64,000 nucleotides of DNA from Pelagibacteraceae bacterium AG-349-O05. Its GTDB lineage: Bacteria; Pseudomonadota; Alphaproteobacteria; Pelagibacterales; Pelagibacteraceae. Below are positions 48,365 through 59,673 of this stretch, one piece after another (within the stretch, counting starts at the first letter, position 1; each line of letters begins with the position of its first letter). The stretch lies in contig QCDE01000004.1 in assembly GCA_003281005.1 (NCBI GenBank), positions 1-64,000 of the forward strand, written 5' to 3'. A program made the position numbers and the translations under genes. The notes beneath the pieces are model-generated. The model was not told where the DNA came from, did no database searches, and worked only from the letters and a program-made list of their open reading frames with translations.

Positions 48365-49393
48365 ATGAAAAAAATTGTAATTATTGGTGCTGGTGCAATG
48401 GGATCTGCTTTTTCTGTTCCATGTGCAGATAATTCAAATGAAGTTTTTTTGGTTGGATCATTTCTTGAAGATAATGTTATTGATGAAATTAAAAATTCAA
48501 ATAATTTTCATCCAACTTTAAAAAGTCAATTACCAAAAAATGTAAAAGTTTTAAAATATTCAGAGTTTAATGAAAATATTAAATATAACATTGATCTTTT
48601 AGTTGTTGGAGTTAGCTCAAAAGGAATTGAATGGATAGGTAACGAAATTTCAAATTTTTATAAATCAACAGTTGATATTCTCTTACTAACAAAAGGTTTA
48701 GCTTTAATTGATAACAAATTTGAAACTTTGGCAGAAAAATTAGATAATATTTTAAAAAAAAAAGGAATCACTGATGCTAAAATTTCTGCAGTAGCAGGAC
48801 CTTGTTTAGCTAATGGTTTAGTAAATAGAATAAATAGTAGTGTTGTATTGGCAAATCAAAATATAAACATTGTAAAAAATATAGGATCAATAATTTCAAC
48901 AAATTATTATTCTACGGAGTATTCAGATGATTTAATAGGTGTTGAGGTGTGTGCTGCTACAAAAAATATTTACTCCATGTTAATTGGAGCTTCAGAAGGT
49001 TTGAGCAGCAAATCACTAAACAGCGAGACAAAAAAAAAATTTTTTCTTAATACAGCTGCATCTTTGGTCTACAAAGCTGTTGCTGAAATGAAATCTTTAA
49101 CTAAAAAATTAAATGGTAAAGAAGAGTCTGCTTATGGTTTAGCAGGATTAGGAGATTTATATGTTAGTTCTGCTGGAGGGAGGAATAGTAAAATGGGATA
49201 TTATTTAGGCCAAGGTCATTTATTTAAAGAGGCTAAAGAGAAATTTATGAAAGATATTACTGTAGAAGGTGCTGATTTAGCTTTCGAAATAGGACCAAAA
49301 ATTTTAAAAGAATTTGAAGAAAAAGAATTTCCTCTACTTTTTAGTGTAATTAAATGTATTTGCGATAACCAGAAGTTAGAAATTAACTGGTAA
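48365..49393 (+). CDS. gpsA: NAD(P)-dependent glycerol-3-phosphate dehydrogenase
   Basis: VIIGAGAMGSAF; GVEVCAATKNIYSMLIGASEGL; AYGLAGLGDLYVSS. Confidence 0.82.
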   Translation: MKKIVIIGAGAMGSAFSVPCADNSNEVFLVGSFLEDNVIDEIKNSNNFHPTLKSQLPKNVKVLKYSEFNENIKYNIDLLVVGVSSKGIEWIGNEISNFYKSTVDILLLTKGLALIDNKFETLAEKLDNILKKKGITDAKISAVAGPCLANGLVNRINSSVVLANQNINIVKNIGSIISTNYYSTEYSDDLIGVEVCAATKNIYSMLIGASEGLSSKSLNSETKKKFFLNTAASLVYKAVAEMKSLTKKLNGKEESAYGLAGLGDLYVSSAGGRNSKMGYYLGQGHLFKEAKEKFMKDITVEGADLAFEIGPKILKEFEEKEFPLLFSVIKCICDNQKLEINW

Positions 49394-49395
49394 TA

Positions 49396-50730
49396 TTATT
49401 TTTGATTTAAAAAAGTCTTCATTGAGTCATCCATCGCTTTTTCCCAAGCTGTATGATGCACAGGTGCAACGGATCCAGTTACGGGGGATGAGAATGATTT
49501 GTTTCTATAAGTTAGAATATCCTCTACTTTATGGTGTTCCCATTCTTTGAAATGTTTTCTAATTAATTCAAAATCAATTTTAGGGTAATCTGACATATCA
49601 TGAAGTTCTTTGGTATATTCTGTTTGAAAATCAATCATTTGATCAGGGTTTTCTAATTTTTCTTCCATAGCAACCCATTTATTGATGTCTTTATCTATTT
49701 CGTCATCACTTGGCATTTTGATTTTTCCCATAATTACATCTCTTGCGTACCATCCCTGACAATCAAACATATTAAATGTATGAAATTGATCCTGCATACC
49801 TAAGTATAAAAGTTTATGATTATCTTGCCACACAACACCTTTGTAAAGTTTTGGTGGATATAATCTGTTATGTGTTTTTAATTTTAAGCTTTCATCTAAA
49901 AATGGGAAATGATGTAGATATCCTGTACATAAAATAACCACATCAGCATCTTGTTCAGTTCCATCTTTAAAGATGGCTTTTTTTCCTTCTAACCTGTCTA
50001 AATAATGAACTTCTTTCATATCTTTTGGCCATTTGAAACCCATTGGGTTATGCCTGTAACCGATTGTTACACTTTTAGCGCCATACTTATTACATTGTAG
50101 AGCCACATCTTCAGCAGAATAACTGCTTCCTAAAACAATCACATCTTTTCCTCTGAATTCTTCAGCATCTCTAAAATCATGTGAGTGCATTATTCTTCCT
50201 GGGAAAGAATTCATTCCTTCGTATTCAGGAATAAAAGGCACAGAAAAATGACCTGTAGAGACTACCACATAATCAAATGTATCATTTAAAATTTTATTAT
50301 TTACTTTGTCTTGGTAGCTAATTTCAAACTTATCATTTTTATAAACAGTATTTGTAACTCTAGTATTAAATTTAATCTTACTTTTTATATTTCCTTTGCT
50401 CACTCTTCCTAAAATATAATCTTGTAGCACTTCTCTTGGGGGGAAAGAGGGAATTGGCTTTCCAAAATGTTCATCAAAAGAATAATCAGCAAATTCTAAA
50501 CACTCCTTAGGTCCGTTTGACCATAAGTATCTATACATACTATTAGGCACAGGATCTCCATATTGATCAGAACCTGTTCTCCAGTTGTAATTCCACAAAC
50601 CGCCCCAACTCTCTTGTTTTTCAAAGCAAACTATTTCAGGAATTTTTTCTCCTTTTTTTTCTAAATGCTCAAATGCTCTTAAAATTGAAAGTCCACATGG
50701 ACCAGCGCCTATGATTGCTACTTTTGACAT
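49396..50730 (-). CDS. tmm: Flavin-containing trimethylamine monooxygenase
   Basis: VAIIGAGPCGLS; recalled Tmm-like blocks (SMYRYLWSNGPKECLEFADYSFDEHFGKPIPSFPPREVL, IILCTGYLHHFPF-like, LGMQDQFHTFNMFDCQGWYARDVIMG). Start set to ATG at 50730 rather than the track start 50778. Confidence 0.9.
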   Translation of the reverse strand: MSKVAIIGAGPCGLSILRAFEHLEKKGEKIPEIVCFEKQESWGGLWNYNWRTGSDQYGDPVPNSMYRYLWSNGPKECLEFADYSFDEHFGKPIPSFPPREVLQDYILGRVSKGNIKSKIKFNTRVTNTVYKNDKFEISYQDKVNNKILNDTFDYVVVSTGHFSVPFIPEYEGMNSFPGRIMHSHDFRDAEEFRGKDVIVLGSSYSAEDVALQCNKYGAKSVTIGYRHNPMGFKWPKDMKEVHYLDRLEGKKAIFKDGTEQDADVVILCTGYLHHFPFLDESLKLKTHNRLYPPKLYKGVVWQDNHKLLYLGMQDQFHTFNMFDCQGWYARDVIMGKIKMPSDDEIDKDINKWVAMEEKLENPDQMIDFQTEYTKELHDMSDYPKIDFELIRKHFKEWEHHKVEDILTYRNKSFSSPVTGSVAPVHHTAWEKAMDDSMKTFLNQK

Positions 50731-50807
50731 AGAATTTTTCCTATCATTAATAAATTTATAATTATATCTTACTAACAATTTTTAAAAAAATAAAATTATA
50801 TTTTGTT

Positions 50808-51965
50808 ATGGGTATTAATTGGAATTATCCAACCACTATGTGGATAGGAGAAAATAGAATTGAAGATTTATCCTTAGCCTGTAAAGAGTTAAATATTTCA
50901 AATCCATTATTTGTAACAGACAAGGATTTAATTAACTTAGATTTAATAAAAAATATAATATTAATATTAAAAAAAAGTTTTGAAAATTTAGCTATCTTTT
51001 CTAATTTTACGGGAAATCCAATTGGAGAAAATGTAGAAGAAGGCGTTAAAGTTTATAATAGCGCAGATTGTGACGGCGTAATAGCTTTAGGAGGTGGAAG
51101 TGGTTTAGATGTTGGAAAAGCTATAGCATTTATGTGCAATCAATCTCGACCGATATGGGATTTTGAAGATATTGGTGATTATTGGACAAGAGCCGATAGT
51201 TCTAAAATTTCAAAAATTATTGCAGTTCCAACCACTGCTGGAACAGGATCTGAAACAGGTAGAGCATCTGCAATCATAAATAAAGAAACAGGTGCAAAAA
51301 AAATTATTTTTCACCCAAAAATGTTACCTTCGATTGTTATTTTAGATCCTTTACTTACAATAGATTTATCTCCAAGATTAACAGCAGCAACAGGAATGGA
51401 TGCGCTTGCACATAATTTAGAAGCGTTTTGTGCACCAGGATATCATCCAATGGCTGATGGGATGGCAATAGAAGGAATGAAACTAATTAAAAATTCATTA
51501 ATTAAAGCTTTTAAAAATGGAAAAGATGTTAAGGCTAGAATGGATTTACTTTCTGCAGCTTCAATGGGATCGACTGCATTTCAGAAAGGATTGGGAGCAA
51601 TTCACTCATTGAGCCATCCAGTAAACGGTAAATTTAATGTTCACCACGGCTTATCAAACGCAATATTTATGCCTTATGTTTTAACATTTAATAAACCCTC
51701 AATTGAAAATAAAATAATATCAATTTGTGATTATCTTAATTTAAATAAAAATTTTGATAGTTTTTTAAATTGGATTTTGGAATTAAGAAAAAATTTAAAT
51801 ATTCCACATAAATTGTCAGATGTGATGGATTGTAATAATATTGATTTAGATGAACTTTCTTTAATGGCATTTGAAGATCCATCAACAGGAGGAAATCCTA
51901 AAAAGTTAAGTCGAAATGATCTAAAAGAAATGTATATAAAAAGCATTTCTGGAGAATTATTTTAA
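50808..51965 (+). CDS. Iron-containing alcohol dehydrogenase
   Basis: GGGSGLDVGKAIAF, AVPTTAGTGSETG, GMDALAHNLEAF, GAIHSLSHPVNGKFNVHHGL. Confidence 0.92.
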   Translation: MGINWNYPTTMWIGENRIEDLSLACKELNISNPLFVTDKDLINLDLIKNIILILKKSFENLAIFSNFTGNPIGENVEEGVKVYNSADCDGVIALGGGSGLDVGKAIAFMCNQSRPIWDFEDIGDYWTRADSSKISKIIAVPTTAGTGSETGRASAIINKETGAKKIIFHPKMLPSIVILDPLLTIDLSPRLTAATGMDALAHNLEAFCAPGYHPMADGMAIEGMKLIKNSLIKAFKNGKDVKARMDLLSAASMGSTAFQKGLGAIHSLSHPVNGKFNVHHGLSNAIFMPYVLTFNKPSIENKIISICDYLNLNKNFDSFLNWILELRKNLNIPHKLSDVMDCNNIDLDELSLMAFEDPSTGGNPKKLSRNDLKEMYIKSISGELF

Positions 51966-52753
51966 TGAAAAAAGTATTGATAGTAGAAGGAAACTTACGA
52001 GAAGAAAACCAAAGTTTTTCTGAGGCTGGAATTCAAACACATACAGAAAGTCTTAAAGATAGTTTGGCTTATTTCACAGATAAATTAGAAACCCACGTGG
52101 TTAATCCTTCTTCAGATGAAAATATCGACAAAAATATTGATGCACTTGAAAGCTATGATGGTCTTATTTGGGGCGGTAGTAGTTTAAATATTTATAACAA
52201 TACTCCAGAAATAAAAAGACAAATTGAATTTATGAAAGAATGTCAGAAAAAAATCAAAAAAATTTTAGCAATATGTTGGGGCATGCAAGTAGCTGTAACA
52301 GCAGCAGGAGGGGAGGTTAAAAAAGCTACAAAAGGATCTCATAGAGGCATTGCCTCAAATATAGAAATTAATGAAAATGGTTTAAATCATCCACTTTATA
52401 AAAATAAAGATCAAAAATTTAACACACCAGCATTTAATTTTGATGAAGTCGTAACAATGCCAGAAGACTCAATTTTATTAGCCTCAAACTCAATAAATAA
52501 CGTTCAAGGAATAAATTTTAAAGTTGGTAACTGTAATATATGGGGTCTCCAATACCATCCTGAGATTACTTATAATAAAATGATTAATTTGATTATATTT
52601 AGAAAAGAACGATTGTTAGAAAGAGGTGCTTTTAAAGATCAAAATGAGATAGATAGTCATATCGAGCATATTGAAAGAGAAAATAAAAAACTAGATAAAA
52701 TCTCAAGAATGAGAGAATTAGAGAATTGGTTAAATTATCTTGGACTAGAATAA
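51965..52753 (+). CDS. Class I (type 1) glutamine amidotransferase-like protein
   Basis: [16 protein letters not shown] nucleophile elbow, GLQYHPEIT His/Glu motif, stand-alone 262 aa. Confidence 0.85.
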   Translation: MKKVLIVEGNLREENQSFSEAGIQTHTESLKDSLAYFTDKLETHVVNPSSDENIDKNIDALESYDGLIWGGSSLNIYNNTPEIKRQIEFMKECQKKIKKILAICWGMQVAVTAAGGEVKKATKGSHRGIASNIEINENGLNHPLYKNKDQKFNTPAFNFDEVVTMPEDSILLASNSINNVQGINFKVGNCNIWGLQYHPEITYNKMINLIIFRKERLLERGAFKDQNEIDSHIEHIERENKKLDKISRMRELENWLNYLGLE

Positions 52754-54427
52754 CCCTTCAATTTCACCTTTGTCATTTAATTTTATTGAGTCTGCTGCAG
52801 GTACTCTAGGCAACCCTGGCATTGTCATGATTTCACCACACACAACAACGATAAACTCAGCACCAGAAGAAAGTCTTACTTCTCTTACAGGCAAAACATG
52901 ACCTGTGGGCGCACCTTTTAAATTTGGGTCTGTTGAAAAACTGTATTGAGTTTTTGCAATACAAACAGGCAATTTACCATAACCTTTTTCTTCAAAATCT
53001 TTTAATTGTTGTCTCACTTTTGTATCAGCTACTACTTCAGAAGCGCTATAAATTTCTTGTGCAATTTTTTCTATTTTTTTGAATAGTGATAGATCGTCCT
53101 CGTATAAAAATTTAAATGTATCTTTTTTATCTTCACAAATTTCTGTAACATTTTTAGCAAGTTCAATAGTTCCCTCGCTACCGTTAGACCAATGTGTGCA
53201 TTTAGAGGCTTTTACACCTTGCGTTTCACAAAAATCTAACAAAGTTTTCATTTCATCTTCTGTATCCGTAATAAAATGATTAACTGCAACTGTAACAGGC
53301 AATCCAAACTTTCTAATATTATTTATATGCCTACGTAAATTTACCATTCCCTCTTTTAGTGCTGATATATTTTCTTTTTTTAAATCTTCTTTAGCAACCC
53401 CTCCATGCATTTTTAACGCTCTTATCGTTGCTACGATAACTACGCAATCTGGTTTGAGACTAGATTTTCTACACTTAATATTCAAAAATTTTTCAGCTCC
53501 CAAATCAGCTCCAAAACCTGCCTCTGTTACAACGTAGTCAGCTAATTTTAGACCTGCTTTAGTTGCAATAACCGAATTACATCCATGAGCAATATTTGCA
53601 AAAGGCCCACCATGAATTATTGCAGGATTGTTTTCTAGAGTTTGAGTCACATTGGGTCTTATTGCTTCCTTAAGCAAAACAGTCATTGGACCTTGTGCAT
53701 TTAAATCTTTTGCATAAATTGATCGCTTATCTCTAGTATAACCAATTGTAATATTTCCAATTCTATTTTCTAAATCTTTTAGATCTGTCGCTAAACAAAA
53801 AATAGCCATTAGCTCAGATGCAACTGTAATATCGAAACTATCTTGCCTTGGATAACCATTAGCCACTCCTCCAAGATCAACAATAATAGATCTTAACGAT
53901 CTATCATTCATATCCATTACTCTTCTCCAAACAACTCTTCTAACATCAATGTTAAGTTTGTTGCCCCAATAAATATGATTGTCAATCAATGCAGATAGTA
54001 AATTATGTGCAGATGTAATAGCATGAAAGTCACCTGTAAAATGAAGATTGATTTGTTCCATTGGCACTACTTGGGCATAACCACCACCAGCAGCTCCACC
54101 TTTCATTCCAAATGATGGGCCAAGACTTGGTTCTCTTAAACAAACAATAGATTTTTTTCTAATTTTATTTAAACCGTCATTTAAACCAACAGAAGTTGTA
54201 GTTTTCCCCTCACCAGCTGGAGTGGGAGTAATTGCAGTAACTAAAATTAATTTGCCATTTTCTTTTTTAAGAGTATTTAAATATTCCAAATTTATTTTGG
54301 CTATGTGTCTACCCATTGGACTAAAAGCAAAATTTTCATCTGGCACTCCAACCTTAGAAAGTATATCTTTTATTGGTTGCATCTTAGCTTCTCGAGCTAT
54401 TTGAATGTCAGATTTTACTTCGGCCAT
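52745..54427 (-). CDS. fhs: Formate-tetrahydrofolate ligase
   Basis: 560 aa; [43 protein letters not shown]. Confidence 0.97.
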   Translation of the reverse strand: MAEVKSDIQIAREAKMQPIKDILSKVGVPDENFAFSPMGRHIAKINLEYLNTLKKENGKLILVTAITPTPAGEGKTTTSVGLNDGLNKIRKKSIVCLREPSLGPSFGMKGGAAGGGYAQVVPMEQINLHFTGDFHAITSAHNLLSALIDNHIYWGNKLNIDVRRVVWRRVMDMNDRSLRSIIVDLGGVANGYPRQDSFDITVASELMAIFCLATDLKDLENRIGNITIGYTRDKRSIYAKDLNAQGPMTVLLKEAIRPNVTQTLENNPAIIHGGPFANIAHGCNSVIATKAGLKLADYVVTEAGFGADLGAEKFLNIKCRKSSLKPDCVVIVATIRALKMHGGVAKEDLKKENISALKEGMVNLRRHINNIRKFGLPVTVAVNHFITDTEDEMKTLLDFCETQGVKASKCTHWSNGSEGTIELAKNVTEICEDKKDTFKFLYEDDLSLFKKIEKIAQEIYSASEVVADTKVRQQLKDFEEKGYGKLPVCIAKTQYSFSTDPNLKGAPTGHVLPVREVRLSSGAEFIVVVCGEIMTMPGLPRVPAADSIKLNDKGEIEGLF

Positions 54428-54556
54428 AAATAATCTAATAAATTAAAAGTTTTTTATCTGTGACTTCTTATCCTTTTTTGAGATATTTGGAAACTTCTAA
54501 AAAATATATATAAAAAAAATAAGCACTATTTAAATTGATTGTTATAAAATTATTTG

Positions 54557-55813
54557 ATGCAAAAATATTCTATATTTAACCTTGTTAAAAACGCTTTTTC
54601 AAACCATGAAAATTGGGATCTGGCCTGGAAAGATCCAACACCTAAGGAAGAATACGATGTTGTAATTATTGGCGGTGGAGGCCATGGATTAGCTACAGCA
54701 TATTATCTTGCTAAAGAACATAATATTACAAATGTTGCAATTATAGAAAAAGGATGGATTGGCGGTGGAAACGTTGGGCGTAATACTACAATTATTAGAT
54801 CAAATTATATGCATGACGAAAATGGTTTGTTCAGTGAGTTCGGAATGGATTTATGGAGAAAGATGAGTCAAGATTTAAACTATAACGTAATGTTTTCTCC
54901 AAGAGGAATAATTAACCTTGCGCACTCAGACGCTCAAATGAATGCTTATGCAAGAAGAGGAAATTCAATGAGGTTAAATGGAATTGATGCAGTTCTTTTA
55001 AATAGAGAACAAGTTAAAGAAATAATTCCAATGGCCGATTTTTCTGAAAACGTAAGGTTCCCAATATTTGGAGGTTTGATGCAGCCAAGTGCAGGAACAG
55101 CAAGACATGATGCTGTTGCATGGGGTTATGCACGTCAGGCAGACTCCATGGGGGTAGATATAATTCAAAATTGTGAGGTTATAGGCTTCGATGTTTCAGC
55201 AGGAAAAATAAATGGCATCAGAACTTCACGAGGAAATATCAAAGCAAAAAAAGTTGGTATTTGCGTTGCGGGTAGCACAAATATTTTAGCAGAAAAATTA
55301 AATATGACATTACCAATTGAAACTCATTTACTCCAAGCATGTGTTTCTGAGCCAGTTAAACCAGTTTTAGATAATGTAGTTACGTTTGGTGCAGGACACT
55401 TTTATGTAAGTCAATCTGACAAAGGTGAGATGGTAATGGGCGGTGATCTTGATGGTTATAATAGTTATGCTCAAAGAGGAAACTTACCAACATTACAACA
55501 TGTATTAACTGAAGGTATAGCCATGATGCCATTTTTGAGTAAATTAAAAATGCTTAGAACGTGGGGTGGTATTATGGATATGTCAATGGATGGTTCACCT
55601 ATTATCGATAAAACACACATTGATGGTTTGTATTTGAATTGTGGATGGTGCTATGGAGGATTTAAAGCTACACCTGCATCGGGTTGGACATTTGCTCATA
55701 CTATTGCTCAAGATAGAGTGCATGAATTAAATGCCGGTTATAGCTTAAATAGATTTAATACTGGCCATCTTATTGATGAAAAGGGACTCGGAACAAAAAC
55801 CTGGATATCGTAA
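54557..55813 (+). CDS. soxB: Sarcosine oxidase beta subunit / N-methylglutamate dehydrogenase subunit A
   Basis: VVIIGGGGHGLATAYYLAKEH, GWIGGGNVGRNTTIIRSNY; soxBDAG order. Confidence 0.88.
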   Translation: MQKYSIFNLVKNAFSNHENWDLAWKDPTPKEEYDVVIIGGGGHGLATAYYLAKEHNITNVAIIEKGWIGGGNVGRNTTIIRSNYMHDENGLFSEFGMDLWRKMSQDLNYNVMFSPRGIINLAHSDAQMNAYARRGNSMRLNGIDAVLLNREQVKEIIPMADFSENVRFPIFGGLMQPSAGTARHDAVAWGYARQADSMGVDIIQNCEVIGFDVSAGKINGIRTSRGNIKAKKVGICVAGSTNILAEKLNMTLPIETHLLQACVSEPVKPVLDNVVTFGAGHFYVSQSDKGEMVMGGDLDGYNSYAQRGNLPTLQHVLTEGIAMMPFLSKLKMLRTWGGIMDMSMDGSPIIDKTHIDGLYLNCGWCYGGFKATPASGWTFAHTIAQDRVHELNAGYSLNRFNTGHLIDEKGLGTKTWIS

Positions 55814-56083
55814 ATGCTTTACATAAATTGCCCACACTGTGGAATGAGATCTCAAAATGAATTTTCATATGGTGGCGATGCAAGCGTTAAAAGACCAGAG
55901 CTTAATAAAGAAGTTTCTGATCAAGAATGGGATAATTTTGTTTACAATAGAAAAAGTTTAAGAGGAAAGCATTTAGAGCTATGGCAACATATTTCTGGAT
56001 GTAGACAATGGATAAAGGTTGAGAGAGATACCGCAACCCATGAAATTTTTAGAACTTTTAAAGCTGATGAGGAAGTTGCTTAA
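55814..56083 (+). CDS. soxD: Sarcosine oxidase delta subunit / N-methylglutamate dehydrogenase subunit B
   Basis: CPHCGMRSQNEF, WQHISGCRQWIKVERDTATHEI; 89 aa. Confidence 0.92.
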   Translation: MLYINCPHCGMRSQNEFSYGGDASVKRPELNKEVSDQEWDNFVYNRKSLRGKHLELWQHISGCRQWIKVERDTATHEIFRTFKADEEVA

Positions 56084-59079
56084 TGACTCAAGCTTTTAGA
56101 ATTGAAAATGTTGGATTAATTAATAGAGATAAAAAATTATCTTTTAAATTTAATGGTAAAACATACTTTGGTTATGAAGGTGACACCTTAGCATCAGCTT
56201 TATTAGCAAATGGAGTTCATTTAGTAGGAAGAAGTTTTAAGTATCATAGACCTAGAGGTTTCTTTGGTGCAGGTGTAGATGAGCCTTATGCAGTAGTTCA
56301 ACTTTATAGAAATGGTGAAACAGAACCAAATATTAAAGCTACAGAGCAGGAACTTTTTGATGGTTTAGAGGCAAAAAGTGTTAATTGTTGGCCAAGTGTG
56401 AATTTTGATATTGGAGCAATAAATAATTTTTTAAAAATTTTCCTACCTGCGGGTTTTTATTACAAAACTTTTATGTGGCCAAAAAGTTTTTGGTACAGAA
56501 TTTATGAACCATTTATTAGAAAAGCAGCTGGTTTAGGTGTTGCTTCAACTAAACATGATAAAGAAAGATATGAACATAAGTATGAATACTGTGATTTATT
56601 AATTGCAGGTTCAGGACCTTCGGGATTAGCTAGTGCATTTGCTGCAGCAAAAAATGGAGCTAAAGTAATTTTAGCTGAAGATAAACCAAGATTTGGCGGA
56701 TCTTTACTAACAAGTGATGTCAATATTGGCAATCAATCAGGAAAAGATTGGGCTGAGGGGATAATTGCAGAACTCAAAACTATGCCAAATGTTGTTGTAA
56801 AAAATAGATCTCAAATTTTTGGATATTATGATCACAATATGCTTGTGATGTCAGAAAAAGTTAGTGATCATTTACCATCAACTAAAAAATATCATCCTAA
56901 TAAAAGACTATGGTACATTCGTGCAAAAGAAGTTTTGATTTCCTCTGGTTCAATTGAAAGACCAATAGTTTTTGGAAATAATGATACGCCAGGAGTTATG
57001 CTTTCTTCAGCTGCTAAAGAATATTTAAAAGTATATGGTGTTTTAGTTGGAAGAAAACCGTTAGTATTTACAAATAATGATAGTGGATACGAAACAGCAA
57101 TCGAATTTAAAAAACATGGAGTAGATCCAATTGTTTTAGACTCAAGAAAAAACCCTGAGTCAGAAATAATTGATGAAGCAAAAAATTTAGGAATTAATAT
57201 AAAGAATTCTTATGTTGTGGTTGCAGCACAAGGGTATAAAAAAGTAAAATCTGCAGATATTGCGAGTATTTCAGAGGATAAAAAACAACTCGGTGAAATA
57301 GAAAATTTACAATGTGATTGTATTTGTGTTTCTGGTTTTTGGACACCAACCATTCATTTAGCATCTCAATCAGGAAATAAAACTAAGTTTAAAGAAGAAA
57401 TTGATGCATTTGTTCCAGGGCAATCAAAACAAAATGAAATTACTTTAGGTGCAGCTAATGGAGTATTTTCGCTTGATGAAACATTAAAAACTTCATTCAG
57501 AGCAGGAAGTGAATTATCAAAAAAAATTACTGAAAAAGATAATGAGATAGCTATTCCAAATGTTGTTGAAAAGAAATCTTCTCAACATGATAAATTTTGG
57601 TGTGTTCCATTGCCAAAAGGTAAAAATTATAAAAGATTTTTAGATTTTCAAAATGATGTAGCGGTATCTGATGTAGAAATAGCTTTAAGAGAAGGGTATC
57701 GATCAATTGAACACGTTAAAAGATATACAACTTTAGGAATGGCAACAGATCAAGGAAAAACAAGTAATTTAAATGGATTGCAATTAGTATCCGAAATTGA
57801 AAACAAAGTAGTTCCTGCAGTAGGTCATACAACTTTTAGACCCCCATACACTCCAGTTTCTATTGGAGCAATAGTGGGAAGAGAGGTTGGAAAACATTCA
57901 AAACCAACAAGAAAATCTCCAATGCATTCATGGCATGAAAAAAATAATGCAGTTTTTGTTGATGCGGGTGTTTGGTTAAGACCTCGGTATTATAAAAGAG
58001 GAAATGAAAATTTATTCGAGGCATCTAAAAGAGAGGCTAAAAATGTGAGAGCAAATGTTGGAGTTTGTGACGTAACAACTTTAGGAAAAATTGATGTTAA
58101 AGGTCCTGATGCAGCAGAGTTATTAAATAGAGTTTATACAAATGCATGGTTGAAGCTACCAGTTGGCAAAGCTAGATATGGTGTAATGTTAAGAGAAGAC
58201 GGAATTGTTATGGATGACGGAACAACTACAAGAATTTCAGAAAATCATTATCATATGACCACTACCACTGCTCAAGCAGCAAACGTTCTTTCTCATTTAG
58301 AATATTATTTGCAACTCGTTTGGCCTGAATTAAATGTGAATGTAGTTTCAACTACAGAACAATGGGCTGGAGCAGCTATCGCTGGACCTAAATCTCGAGA
58401 TTTATTAAAAAAATTATTTCCAAATTCTGATGTATCAAATGAAGGCTTACCTTTTATGGGCTACATGGAAGGAGATTTATTTGGTGTTAAAGCAAGAATA
58501 TTTAGAATTTCGTTTTCAGGCGAGCTTGCTTATGAAGTAAATGTTGAGTCTGATTATGGAAATTTTATGTGGGAAAAAATAATTAAAGTTGGTGAAGAAT
58601 TTAATATTCAACCATATGGAACAGAGGCATTATCAACTCTTAGAATTGAAATGGGACATGTTGCTGGATCAGAACTTGATGGTAGAACAATTCCATTCGA
58701 CAATGCTTTAGAAGGTCTTGTTAGTAAAAAGAAAGATTTTATTGGAAAAAGATCATTACAACGAACTGCATTTACAGCTGAAGATAGACAGAGAATAGTA
58801 GGGGTAGTTCCATTAGACAAACAAACAAGTATACCAGAAGGCTCTCACTTAGTTAAAGATGATAAAGCACCATTGCCAAATCCAAAGTTAGGTCATATCT
58901 CTGCATCATGTTGGAGTGTTGAATATGATAATCCTTTTTCTTTAGCAATTTTGAAAGATGGAAAAAATATGATAGGTCAAAAACTTTTTGCGATGTCACC
59001 ACTTAAAAATAAAGTAATACCAGTTGAGATAGTTTCATCACATTATGTAGACCCAAAAGGCGAAAGAGTCAGATCATGA
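56083..59079 (+). CDS. soxA: Sarcosine oxidase alpha subunit / N-methylglutamate dehydrogenase subunit C
   Basis: 998 aa; [53 protein letters not shown]-terminal GcvT domain. Confidence 0.93.
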   Translation: MTQAFRIENVGLINRDKKLSFKFNGKTYFGYEGDTLASALLANGVHLVGRSFKYHRPRGFFGAGVDEPYAVVQLYRNGETEPNIKATEQELFDGLEAKSVNCWPSVNFDIGAINNFLKIFLPAGFYYKTFMWPKSFWYRIYEPFIRKAAGLGVASTKHDKERYEHKYEYCDLLIAGSGPSGLASAFAAAKNGAKVILAEDKPRFGGSLLTSDVNIGNQSGKDWAEGIIAELKTMPNVVVKNRSQIFGYYDHNMLVMSEKVSDHLPSTKKYHPNKRLWYIRAKEVLISSGSIERPIVFGNNDTPGVMLSSAAKEYLKVYGVLVGRKPLVFTNNDSGYETAIEFKKHGVDPIVLDSRKNPESEIIDEAKNLGINIKNSYVVVAAQGYKKVKSADIASISEDKKQLGEIENLQCDCICVSGFWTPTIHLASQSGNKTKFKEEIDAFVPGQSKQNEITLGAANGVFSLDETLKTSFRAGSELSKKITEKDNEIAIPNVVEKKSSQHDKFWCVPLPKGKNYKRFLDFQNDVAVSDVEIALREGYRSIEHVKRYTTLGMATDQGKTSNLNGLQLVSEIENKVVPAVGHTTFRPPYTPVSIGAIVGREVGKHSKPTRKSPMHSWHEKNNAVFVDAGVWLRPRYYKRGNENLFEASKREAKNVRANVGVCDVTTLGKIDVKGPDAAELLNRVYTNAWLKLPVGKARYGVMLREDGIVMDDGTTTRISENHYHMTTTTAQAANVLSHLEYYLQLVWPELNVNVVSTTEQWAGAAIAGPKSRDLLKKLFPNSDVSNEGLPFMGYMEGDLFGVKARIFRISFSGELAYEVNVESDYGNFMWEKIIKVGEEFNIQPYGTEALSTLRIEMGHVAGSELDGRTIPFDNALEGLVSKKKDFIGKRSLQRTAFTAEDRQRIVGVVPLDKQTSIPEGSHLVKDDKAPLPNPKLGHISASCWSVEYDNPFSLAILKDGKNMIGQKLFAMSPLKNKVIPVEIVSSHYVDPKGERVRS

Positions 59080-59663
59080 CATTAATTTCAGCTTTATCAA
59101 ATGTTCATGCAAAAGGTCAATTTGGAGATTGTGAAGATAAAAATGAAAATGATTTACTTAAAATATCTGAAATCAAAAATTTATTAATTGTTCAAATATT
59201 TCAGTACAAAAATTCTTCACTTTCATTTGAGGGTATTGATATTGATGGTTTAAAATTAAAAAATGAACCTTTAACCGTGGTATTTAATGAAAATACAAGG
59301 ATTATGTGGAATGGACCAAAAAATTGGCTTTTAGTTTCAACAAAAAAGGATTTAATTAAAAATGTATCAGATAATTTTAAAGATACAGATTTTGCTATAA
59401 CAGATTTATCTCATTCTAGAGCTATTATTGAAATCGAAGGAAATGATTCGATAGAAGTTTTGAAAAAAGGATGTCCTTTTAATTTTAATACATTGGATAA
59501 AAATAATTCAATTAACTCAACTTATAATGGAATAGCTTTTACTGTAGATAAGTTTGGTGAAAATCCAAATAAAGTAAGATTATTTGTTTTAAGAAGTTTT
59601 GGCGAATCTTTATATCATTCTATCACAGACGCATCTCTAGAGTTTGGCTTTGAATCTTTATAA
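59076..59663 (+). CDS. soxG: Sarcosine oxidase gamma subunit / N-methylglutamate dehydrogenase subunit D
   Basis: 195 aa; ATGA overlap with sox[15 protein letters not shown]. Confidence 0.85.
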   Translation: MTLISALSNVHAKGQFGDCEDKNENDLLKISEIKNLLIVQIFQYKNSSLSFEGIDIDGLKLKNEPLTVVFNENTRIMWNGPKNWLLVSTKKDLIKNVSDNFKDTDFAITDLSHSRAIIEIEGNDSIEVLKKGCPFNFNTLDKNNSINSTYNGIAFTVDKFGENPNKVRLFVLRSFGESLYHSITDASLEFGFESL

Positions 59664-59673
59664 ACTTAAATTT

